This document shows positions 50,861 through 58,716 of a stretch of 64,000 nt of DNA, in pieces. The DNA is taken from contig NZ_OY760916.1 of NCBI RefSeq assembly GCF_963664075.1, forward strand, positions 965,501-1,029,500. The letters run 5' to 3'. Made by a program: the position numbers and the translations under genes. The notes under the pieces were generated by a model. That model was not told where the DNA came from, made no database searches, and saw only the letters and a program-made list of their open reading frames with translations. How positions within the stretch are numbered: position 1 is the stretch's first letter; the number at the start of each line of letters is the position of its first letter. The DNA comes from an uncultured Desulfobulbus sp. (GTDB taxonomy: Bacteria > Desulfobacterota > Desulfobulbia > Desulfobulbales > Desulfobulbaceae).

Positions 50861-52638
50861 GTCTCGCCCCCTTTATGCCTGTGGGCCTCGAGCAGGCCGA
50901 TAAAGGCATCTTCCATGGTGGTTTCCTGCCCGTCTTTTTCAAAGGATTCTTTCATCGACTCCGGTGTTCCTTCTGCAAGTACCTTTCCCTCGGCCATGAT
51001 CACTAGGCGGTCACAGTATTCTGCCTCTTCCATGAAATGGGTCGTCACCAGTACCGTCACGCCCTGGTCCGCAAGCGAGTTGATCTGAACCCAAAACTCG
51101 CGCCGGGCAAGTGGGTCGACTCCTGAGGTGGGCTCATCTAAAAAAAGGACTTCAGGTTCGTGCATCAGGGCAACCGCCAGGGCAAGTCGCTGCTTGTAGC
51201 CCAAGGGCAGGGCTTGGCTCTCGGCGGAGATGAAATCATGAAGAGCAAAGGTGTCGATGGCCCAGTCGATCTGATGTTGTCGCCTGGATCCTCGGAGTCC
51301 ATAGGCACTGCTGAAAAATTTCAAATTCTGGAGCACGCTTAAGTTTTCATATAGAGAGAATTTCTGGGCCATATAGCCAATGCGCGCTCGGGCTGCAGCT
51401 GCGGCCGTACGCAGGTTCATTCCGGCAACCGTACAGGTACCGCTGGAGATGGGAAGCAGGCCACAGAGCATCCGGAAGGTGGTGGTCTTACCGGCACCGT
51501 TGGCTCCCAGAAGACCAAAAATCTCGCCATGGCGCACATGAAAGCTGACCTGGTCAACCGCGTAAAAATCGCCAAAACGACGCACCAGATTATCGACCGT
51601 GATCACTTTTTCGCCGTTTGCGTTTTCATTGGCCTGGGCAAGGGCGATAGCTCCATTGGTGTTGGTTGCTTTGTGATCTTCTTTGAGGGTGGCGACAAAA
51701 TAGTCCTCAAATCGGGGTGATACCTGCTCGATGGATAGATCTGTTTCCTGGCTAAGCTGGGGCAGTGGCAACCGGCCGACCTCACGGCTGACCACACGGA
51801 TGGCCTTACCCAGTACAAGGGCGTCAAGCACAGCTGGTTCCTGGCTTAGCCTTTTCTGGAGGGTGCGTTTAGCCAGGTTTTCCGCACGTACCATCCAGGT
51901 GCGTCCTGCTACCTGATCACTGAACGCCTGCGGAGTTTTGTGGCCAAGTATTCGGCCCTGATGGATCAGGATCACCTCGGCGCAGCGCTCGGCCTCATCC
52001 AGGTAGGCCGTGCTTAAGAGCACCGTCATGCCCTCGGATTCTACCAGATGATAGACAATTTCCCAGAGTTCGCGGCGTGAAACCGGATCGACACCAACCG
52101 TCGGTTCATCAAGAAGCAGTAACTTCGGTGGACGCACCAGGGTGCAGACCAGACCAAGTTTCTGTTTCATGCCCCCAGAAAGGCGTCCGGCCAGGCGGCT
52201 GCGAAATTTTTCCAATCCCGCCATGGAGAGCAACTGTTTGTAGCGCTCAACCCGGGTGTGGGGTTCAACACCTTGGAGGTCGGCATACAGCTCAAGATTT
52301 TCCTCGACCGAAAGATCCTCATAGAGCCCAAAGCGTTGGGGCATATAGCCCACGCTTGCCTGCACCTGTAGAGGGGCGGCGACCACATCGATGCCCAGAG
52401 CATTAATCTTGCCGTTTTCCGGAGTGAGCAAACCACTGCAAAGGCGCATCAGGGTTGTCTTGCCAGCACCATCAGGGCCGATCAGCCCGGTGACCTTGTT
52501 GGGGGTAATGGTACAGCTGACCTGGTTCAGGGCGGATATTGATTGCTTCTCGACACTGAAGCTCTTGCTGACATCGACAAGCTGCAGCGCCTGATCTTGC
52601 TCTGGTGTTGTCGATGTGATGAGTGAGCTTGTGGGCAT
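50857..52638 (-). CDS. Double ABC-transporter ATPase (YbhF-like)
   Basis: A 593-residue protein with two ATPase domains. Domain 1 (about residues 15-300) has Walker A GPDGAGKTT, signature LSGGMKQK and Walker B LLLLDEPTVGVDP. Domain 2 (about 335-570) has GANGAGKTT, a degenerate signature LPLGYKQR and VLFLDEPTSGVDP. It powers the two permeases downstream. The periplasmic HlyD-type adaptor usually encoded before ybhF is absent here, so an adaptor encoded elsewhere may be used, or none. Confidence 0.95.
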   Translation of the reverse strand: MPTSSLITSTTPEQDQALQLVDVSKSFSVEKQSISALNQVSCTITPNKVTGLIGPDGAGKTTLMRLCSGLLTPENGKINALGIDVVAAPLQVQASVGYMPQRFGLYEDLSVEENLELYADLQGVEPHTRVERYKQLLSMAGLEKFRSRLAGRLSGGMKQKLGLVCTLVRPPKLLLLDEPTVGVDPVSRRELWEIVYHLVESEGMTVLLSTAYLDEAERCAEVILIHQGRILGHKTPQAFSDQVAGRTWMVRAENLAKRTLQKRLSQEPAVLDALVLGKAIRVVSREVGRLPLPQLSQETDLSIEQVSPRFEDYFVATLKEDHKATNTNGAIALAQANENANGEKVITVDNLVRRFGDFYAVDQVSFHVRHGEIFGLLGANGAGKTTTFRMLCGLLPISSGTCTVAGMNLRTAAAAARARIGYMAQKFSLYENLSVLQNLKFFSSAYGLRGSRRQHQIDWAIDTFALHDFISAESQALPLGYKQRLALAVALMHEPEVLFLDEPTSGVDPLARREFWVQINSLADQGVTVLVTTHFMEEAEYCDRLVIMAEGKVLAEGTPESMKESFEKDGQETTMEDAFIGLLEAHRHKGGET

Positions 52639-53081
52639 GCCTGGTACCTGAGGATGGGCAGCTGAAGGATAAAAAGGGAAGAGTGATTTGACGAATCGTG
52701 AAGGCGTGCGTGCTCACAGATTCAGGTTATGTGCATCAGTGTATCATAAAAGGTTCTAATAACCTATAATCGCAATGAAAAACAAAAAAATAGTTGGCGT
52801 TTTTGGGGGAAGGCGGTCGGGAAGGTAATCAGGGCAACTGCTTCAGCGTTTCAAAGCCGAGAGGGATTGTTATTGTATCGATGCTGGATCTGCTTGATCG
52901 CCTGTGCACACTGTGTATGTCTTCTCGGACCTCACCAACCTCGAACAAGGAGCGCGGCCATGCCCGCGACACCGATGAAGCAATCACTCGAGAACTCCCC
53001 ACCAAATCATCGTGCCCAACCCCAGGCGCAAGGGAGGCAGAGCGCTATTTTCTGCCTACCCTTGGGGGGCAATAAATGAAA
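52639..53081. other. Repeat-rich intergenic region before the ABC operon
   Basis: 443 bases between the minus-strand 53082-53624 gene and the ABC operon. It contains part of the CTGAATCCGTGAGCA repeat (near 52705-52735), the shared CCAACCTCGAACAAGGAGCG core (52921-52976) and a hairpin copy GGCAGAGCGCT/GCCTACCC (53032-53061). No convincing protein gene was seen. Confidence 0.6.
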
Positions 53082-53624
53082 TTACCACCGTTTAAAAAAC
53101 GGCAGTTTCAGCTTGGTCGGTTGTGCTGGGGGCGGCGCTGGTGCAGGCGGGGGACTGGGTTGTGTTTGTTTCAACTCTTGTTTGAGTCGCTCATTCTCTT
53201 TTTTTTCCTGGGCCAATCGTTCTGCCATGGCTTGCAGTTGGGCCTGGGTCACGGTGGTGCTGGTGGCGGTTACAGCGGTGGTTTGAGCCGCATAGGCTGC
53301 GTTTGGTTGCAGCAGATGCAGCGCATGGGGAGCTTCCATTGAAGATTGGGCTGTGGCATCAGCGGCAAGGTTGGCCGTGCCAAAGCCGACTACAAAGATA
53401 ACCAGGGAGTTAAGGACCCAGTAGATACCTTTCTGAACCATAGGAGCGCGTCCTTCCAGCTCGGAGAACCAAACCACGGAACCTATAAGAAAACTGATAA
53501 ACAGGGCTATGTAGCGCATGGAAAGTTCAGGAAACTGGCAGCCTATACCGTTGACCAGAAACATCATCAACGAACCGGCCACCCCTGGGGTAAGCATGGA
53601 TTTGGGGTTAAGGAATTCGTTCAT
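53082..53624 (-). CDS. Membrane protein with coiled-coil and proline-rich tail
   Basis: A 180-residue protein, family not recognised. It has three hydrophobic segments (VAGSLMMFLVNGIGCQF, RYIALFISFLIGSVVWF, WVLNSLVIFVVGFGTANLA), an Ala/Thr-rich linker, a short coiled coil (LQAMAERLAQEKKENERLKQ) and a proline-rich tail (PSPPPAPAPPPAQP) ending in basic residues. The start has AGGAGG 8 bases before it. It lies alone among repeats. Confidence 0.72.
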   Translation of the reverse strand: MNEFLNPKSMLTPGVAGSLMMFLVNGIGCQFPELSMRYIALFISFLIGSVVWFSELEGRAPMVQKGIYWVLNSLVIFVVGFGTANLAADATAQSSMEAPHALHLLQPNAAYAAQTTAVTATSTTVTQAQLQAMAERLAQEKKENERLKQELKQTQPSPPPAPAPPPAQPTKLKLPFFKRW

Positions 53625-54522
53625 CGGCCACCTCCTGTGTTGGACTGCAATGGGTGCGTTCAGCTACAGCAGCGCTAGGGGATGTCTGAAAAATACTGTA
53701 TAAATAGGCTGTTGTAAAAAGATTAATAGGAAAAATACAGATACGTCGAGTTCCCCAGGCGCTCTGTATGTCTGTGTCTCTGGTTTTTCCGGATTTGGCA
53801 GAACAGCATGGCCAGTTGTCCGGATATTCCGGATAGCTGATCTTGCATCCTTTCCCTTGTATCCGTGAGCATACATCATTGCGTCAGTTTCGTTGTTTGC
53901 AATCTGCCGATTAAAGTAAACTTTATCTGCAGGTTGCTGGCAATGAACCTGTCCGTGTTGACGCACCCGCCCATTCTTTGACGAACTCCCCCCATCACGA
54001 TACAAGGAGCTGGCCTTGCCCGCGACCCTCGATCCGGCATGTAAGGAAAATGTGCCCCAGTTACCTGGAAAATTGCCGTTTCCCGTCATATAAAGCGCAG
54101 GGAGAAATCTCTTTGTTTCTAATCAGTTTTGTTCTCCTCGCTGGAGTGGTCCTTTTCTTTGCTTGCCCATCAACATGGCTCTCCAGACTATGAGGGAATT
54201 TTTCCATTGGTCTCGCAGCTTCCCTTTACCCCGACGCAATTTTCTCGCACTGTCTGGTAATGGCCACAGTGTAACTCGAAAAATTCCGTCAACCTGAATC
54301 CCCTGGGGCTGCTATGTTTTTTACTTATCCCTAAACAAGGGGATGAGGAACTCTGTGGTATGAAACGGGTGTGTGTGGTTGTAACGTACTGAAAATAAAT
54401 AGATAGTGTTGTTGAGCTGCCCCGGGATGTGTGGTAGAGGCCAAAGGTGTATGTCTCCGTTGCAGGATGGGCGGAAGCAAGGATTGTGAGAAGGCTGGTA
54501 AATTTCAGGCAGGGAGGTTTAC
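53625..54522. other. Long intergenic region upstream of the CRISPR-Cas operon
   Basis: About 900 bases with no convincing gene. It carries copy B of the 90-base hairpin repeat (53861-53948), immediately followed by a copy of the longer repeat (53944-54118). The part from 54120 to 54522 shows no repeat, array or clear promoter. Confidence 0.6.
53861..53948 (+). repeat. Dispersed 90-base hairpin repeat, copy B
   Basis: Begins ATCCGTGAGCATACATCATT and folds on itself: TTTCGTTGTTTGCAATCTGC pairs imperfectly with GCAGGTTGCTGGCAATGAA around AAAGTAAACTTT. It matches the reverse complement of 40986-41078 over its full length. Confidence 0.8.
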
Positions 54523-55509
54523 ATGTCTCAACGTTTGAAGTTTGAACGTTTTATCTGGTTTCACTCCCAGGTCAAACGCCAGCGCTACCCCAATGCCAAA
54601 AAATTGGTCGAGGAGTTCGAAATATCAGAACGGACCGCTCAACGCGATATCGATTTCATGCGGGACCGTTTACTTGCCCCGCTTATCTTTGATCGATCCC
54701 GAAATGGCTATGGCTATGACGATGCGAGCTTTGAAATTCCTGTTCACTGGTTGGATGAAGACAACCTGCTGTCGCTGGCCCTTGCCGCCAGGCTGGCCTC
54801 AACTATTCCCAATGCTGCTGTCAAAGAGGACCTCTGCCAACTAATCAGTCGCATGCTGAGCCTTTCCCACAAGGAAACATATAGTTGCCTGGATCGACTC
54901 AGCGATAAAATATCAGTTAAAAATGTCGAGTTCGCCCGGGTCGATGAGTGTCATTTTCATCGGGTGGTACAGGCGCTCTTTAACGAAACAGCCCTCCAGA
55001 TTTCCTATTACTCCCCCTATAGCGATCAAACTACAAACAGAATTATCCAACCACTGCACCTGATCCATTATATGGGGAGCTGGCATCTGCTCGCCTGGTG
55101 TGCGGCCAAAGAAGAAATTCGAGATTTTACCCTCTCCCGAATGCGCTCGGTTGAATCTGTGGCACAAACGCTCCAACTGCCCCAGGGCTTGCCATCGATC
55201 AAAGAATACAGCCGTCGTCACTTCGGTATCATGCATGGGGATGCAACCATCCCCGTGACCCTGCAGTTTTCTCCCGCTCTTGCCCCGCGCATCCTTGAAC
55301 AGGTCTGGCACCCCGAGCAGCAGATCGAAAGACAGCCCGATAGCACGATTTTGCTCCGCTTTCCGGTGGCTGATTTCCGGGAAATAATCAGGAATATTTT
55401 GAGCTATGGGGCGGATGTGCGGGTGGTGGAGCCGGTGGCGTTGCAAGATCTGGTACGGGAAGAAATTGAAAAAATGAATGGAATTTATGAAAGCCCTGAC
55501 ATCACCTGA
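54523..55509 (+). CDS. WYL-domain transcriptional regulator
   Basis: A 328-residue regulator. The N-terminal winged helix (RYPNAKKLVEEFEISERTAQ, RDIDFMRDRL) is followed by a WYL domain (residues about 140-230) in which the motif reads W-H-L (GSWHLLAWC), and a WCX-like C-terminal extension. WYL regulators often repress or activate defence loci in response to nucleic acid or nucleotide ligands. It stands directly before cas3 on the same strand, so control of this type I-C operon is likely. Confidence 0.9.
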   Translation: MSQRLKFERFIWFHSQVKRQRYPNAKKLVEEFEISERTAQRDIDFMRDRLLAPLIFDRSRNGYGYDDASFEIPVHWLDEDNLLSLALAARLASTIPNAAVKEDLCQLISRMLSLSHKETYSCLDRLSDKISVKNVEFARVDECHFHRVVQALFNETALQISYYSPYSDQTTNRIIQPLHLIHYMGSWHLLAWCAAKEEIRDFTLSRMRSVESVAQTLQLPQGLPSIKEYSRRHFGIMHGDATIPVTLQFSPALAPRILEQVWHPEQQIERQPDSTILLRFPVADFREIIRNILSYGADVRVVEPVALQDLVREEIEKMNGIYESPDIT

Positions 55510-55575
55510 CGGGGTGGATGGGGTAGGGTGAAGGGGATTAAGAAAATTTCGTTATCAGGCTATGAGGGAGTGGTT

Positions 55576-57996
55576 GTGGCAAAGAAGCAATTTATCGCAC
55601 ACCGAAGAGAATCCGATGGTGAAATCCAAGAGCTTGCGAATCATCTACTGGGGGTTTCAAAGCTTTCGAGGCTCTTTGCTTCTAAATTTGGTGTGCCCGA
55701 TCTTGGTGAGCTTCTTGGACTACTTCATGATGTAGGCAAATATAGTTGTGAATTTCAAGATTATATAAAATCTGCTACAGGAATTTTGCAGCCCGATAGA
55801 GATGATAATTTTGTCGATGCAATGACCTTAAAAGGAAAAGTCGATCATTCAAGTGCAGGTGCACAGTGGATTTGGGGGCAATTGGAAAAGTACAAAATAG
55901 GTAACATTCCTGCGGGGAAATTTACGGCCCAAATTATGGCATTGTGCCTGGCTTCCCATCACAGTGGACTGATCGATTGCTTAAAACCAGATGGTAAGGT
56001 GGCTTTCCTTGAGCGGATGGCTAAAAGGGAGAAAGATACTCATTTGCAGGAATGCCTCAAATCTGCTGACAGTAAAATTTATAAGAGGATCATTGAGCTT
56101 GCAACAACAGAACGCATTAAGGATTTCCTACAATTTGTTCAACAGCTTAATTTAAAAACGGTATCGTCAATTACGTATACATTCAGTTTAGGACTTTGGA
56201 CGCGTTTTCTGTACAGTTGCCTGATCGATGCAGATAGGATTGACAGTGCAGACTTTGAAAATCCTTTGAACAAAGCGATTAGAACTGCCCCCTACATTCC
56301 ATGGGATACAGCGATTAGTCGCCTTGAACAACATCTTGACAAGCTCGCCATACGAAACGACATCGATATTATTCGCCGTCAAATTTCCCATGAGTGTTTA
56401 GTTCGATCGAATGCCCCTCAAGGATTATACAAATTAACAGTGCCAACCGGTGGTGGTAAAACGTATGCCAGTATACGGTTCGCGTTGCATCATGCAAAAA
56501 AGTACAATCTTGATCATATCTTCTACATTATCCCTTATACGTCGATAATTGATCAAAATGCGACGAATATTCGCAAAATACTAGAAGAAGAAGGAGATAC
56601 TTTTTCTTGGGTTTTGGAGCATCATTCCAATCTTGACCCACAAAAACAAACTTGGGAAAGCAAACTTATAGCCGAAAGTTGGGACGCGCCTATTATTTTC
56701 ACAACGATGGTGCAATTTTTAGAAACCCTGTTTAGCGGTGGAACCCGAGGGGCCAGGAAAATGCACCAGTTGGCCAAGTCCGTTCTAATTTTTGATGAAA
56801 TTCAGACATTGCCTATTAAGTGTTCTCACCTTTTTTGTAATGCTCTGAATTTTTTGGTCGACCATGCCCAGACGACCGTCGTCCTTTGTACGGCAACTCA
56901 ACCAGTGCTGGACCACTTAAAAGATCCCGATAAAGGTCAAGTGAGAATGTCCCCTGATGCTGATTTGATCAGCAATGTTACTGAGCGGTTCAAGCAGTTC
57001 AACCGGGTAAAAATTAGCAACAGGTATCGTCCTCAGGGGTGGAGTAGGGATGAATTGACCAAGCTGACTGTTGAGGAATACAAAAATAAAGGAAACTGTT
57101 TGGTGATAGTAAATACCAAGCAGTGGGCTCAACAACTCTACACCTCCTGCAAGGAGCATGTAGACGCACGGTGCTTGTTCCATTTGAGCACAAATATGTG
57201 CCCTGCCCACCGAAAAATCCTATTGAAAAAAATCAGACGCCATCTCTATTGGAAGCTCCCTGTGTTGTGCATTAGCACACAACTGATTGAAGCAGGTGTA
57301 GATGTTGATTTTAATTCGGTTATACGATTTTTGGCAGGACTCGATTCTATAGCTCAAGCCGCTGGTCGATGTAACAGAAATGGGCTTCTGCCTCAGGCAA
57401 CGGTGCATGTCGTTAACCCTGATCAGGAAAATATCGATATACTTATTGATATAAAAGAAGGGAGAGATAAGGCTTTACGTATATTTTCAGAAACCTCGGA
57501 TGATTTGTTAGCGCCTCATGTGATGGAACGTTATTTCCAATACTATTTTTATGGAAGGGCAGATGAGATGGTTTACCCCGTTAATGCTAAGGAGGCGGGG
57601 AGGAAAGATAGTCTGTTAAATTTATTGAGCGAAAACCGAGGCAATGTCGCACGAACCGACTTGCCGCTCAAGCAATCCTTTATGACGGCAGGGAAAATTT
57701 TTCAGGCCATCGAGGCGCCAACCCAGTCGGTGATTGTTCCATATAAGAAGGGAAAGAAAATTATTGCGGAGCTTTGTGCTGCATTCGACCCGGCCAAAGA
57801 TTATGCCTTGCTCAGGCTCGCTCAGCAATACAGCGTGAATGTTTTTCCCAATGTTTGGAGAAAACTCAAAGAAAATAATGCAGTCATCCCCATCCAGCCA
57901 GACTTGGATATTTATTTTCTAGATGAGCGCTATTACAGCGATGATTTTGGAGTGTCCACAGAACAAGCGGGTACTCTATCGATGTTACTCGGATAA
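55576..57996 (+). CDS. cas3: Type I-C CRISPR helicase-nuclease Cas3
   Basis: An 806-residue Cas3, the nuclease-helicase that degrades target DNA once Cascade has bound. The N-terminal HD nuclease domain has LGLLHDVGKYS (His51-Asp52). The SF2 helicase has Walker A PTGGGKT (motif residues 291-296), the DEAH-like box DEIQ at 407-410, CTATQPVLD and the QAAGRCNRNG motif VI. I prefer GTG 55576, with GAGGGAG upstream; GTG 55528 would add 16 residues. The coding sequence looks more AT-rich than the window's core genes. Confidence 0.95.
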   Translation: MAKKQFIAHRRESDGEIQELANHLLGVSKLSRLFASKFGVPDLGELLGLLHDVGKYSCEFQDYIKSATGILQPDRDDNFVDAMTLKGKVDHSSAGAQWIWGQLEKYKIGNIPAGKFTAQIMALCLASHHSGLIDCLKPDGKVAFLERMAKREKDTHLQECLKSADSKIYKRIIELATTERIKDFLQFVQQLNLKTVSSITYTFSLGLWTRFLYSCLIDADRIDSADFENPLNKAIRTAPYIPWDTAISRLEQHLDKLAIRNDIDIIRRQISHECLVRSNAPQGLYKLTVPTGGGKTYASIRFALHHAKKYNLDHIFYIIPYTSIIDQNATNIRKILEEEGDTFSWVLEHHSNLDPQKQTWESKLIAESWDAPIIFTTMVQFLETLFSGGTRGARKMHQLAKSVLIFDEIQTLPIKCSHLFCNALNFLVDHAQTTVVLCTATQPVLDHLKDPDKGQVRMSPDADLISNVTERFKQFNRVKISNRYRPQGWSRDELTKLTVEEYKNKGNCLVIVNTKQWAQQLYTSCKEHVDARCLFHLSTNMCPAHRKILLKKIRRHLYWKLPVLCISTQLIEAGVDVDFNSVIRFLAGLDSIAQAAGRCNRNGLLPQATVHVVNPDQENIDILIDIKEGRDKALRIFSETSDDLLAPHVMERYFQYYFYGRADEMVYPVNAKEAGRKDSLLNLLSENRGNVARTDLPLKQSFMTAGKIFQAIEAPTQSVIVPYKKGKKIIAELCAAFDPAKDYALLRLAQQYSVNVFPNVWRKLKENNAVIPIQPDLDIYFLDERYYSDDFGVSTEQAGTLSMLLG

Positions 57997-58011
57997 GAAG
58001 GAGATAAATGC

Positions 58012-58716
58012 ATGAAAAATGACATCAGTTTCCGATTATGGGGCAGGTACGCCCTGTTTACTGATCCCGTCACCAAAATAGGTGGTGAAAAATGTTCCTA
58101 CCATATCCCCACCTATGAGGCAATTAAAGGGGTCCTTAAGTCTATTTATTGGAAACCAACTCTTATCTGGTATGTCGATAAAATTCGGATAATGAAGCCT
58201 TTACAAACCCAGACTAAAGGAACCAAGCCCTTGGTGTGGGGCGGTGGCAACAGCTTGGCAATTTATACATTTCTGCATGATGTTGAATATCAGGTCACTG
58301 CACATTTTGAGTGGAACGAACATCGGCCAGAGCTTGCCAAGGATAGAATAGATGGCAAGCATTTTAGTATCGCCAAACGATCTCTTGAGCGCGGGGGGAG
58401 GCAGGACATTTTTTTAGGCACGCGGGATTGTCAGGGGTATGTAGAACCTTGCGCATTTGGGGAAGGGGAAAGCTACTACGACGATACTCCTGAACTCAGC
58501 TTTGGGTTGATGTTTCATGGTTTTGACTACCCTGACGAGACAGGAGAAAACGAATTGTGTAGTCGATTTTGGCGCGCCACCATGTGTAACGGGATTTTGC
58601 ATTTTCCTCGTCCTGATAAATGCGATGTCCGGCGGTTCGTTCGCCGCATGTCCCCCAAGGAGTTTGAAATGGACCGTAATTTCAAGCCTGTTGATCGAGA
58701 GGAGATTCTGATATGA
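58012..58716 (+). CDS. cas5c: Type I-C Cas5c, crRNA-processing Cascade subunit
   Basis: A 234-residue Cas5 protein of the I-C type, which cuts pre-crRNA in place of Cas6 and caps the 5' handle. Typical segments are ISFRLWGRYALFTDPVTKIG, SYHIPTYEAIKGVLKSIYWK and the C-terminal FGLMFHGFDYPDE. No cas6 is present, as expected for I-C. The start has AAGGAG upstream, and it overlaps cas8c by 4 bases. Confidence 0.95.
   Translation: MKNDISFRLWGRYALFTDPVTKIGGEKCSYHIPTYEAIKGVLKSIYWKPTLIWYVDKIRIMKPLQTQTKGTKPLVWGGGNSLAIYTFLHDVEYQVTAHFEWNEHRPELAKDRIDGKHFSIAKRSLERGGRQDIFLGTRDCQGYVEPCAFGEGESYYDDTPELSFGLMFHGFDYPDETGENELCSRFWRATMCNGILHFPRPDKCDVRRFVRRMSPKEFEMDRNFKPVDREEILI

Noticed and set aside
53664-54089. 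141-codon minus-strand frame upstream of the cas region
   Set aside because: It spans the dispersed repeats, has low-complexity composition and no ribosome site.
54120-54522. Search for a CRISPR array near the cas genes
   Set aside because: No regularly spaced direct repeats are present; the array is probably past the right edge after cas1 and cas2.
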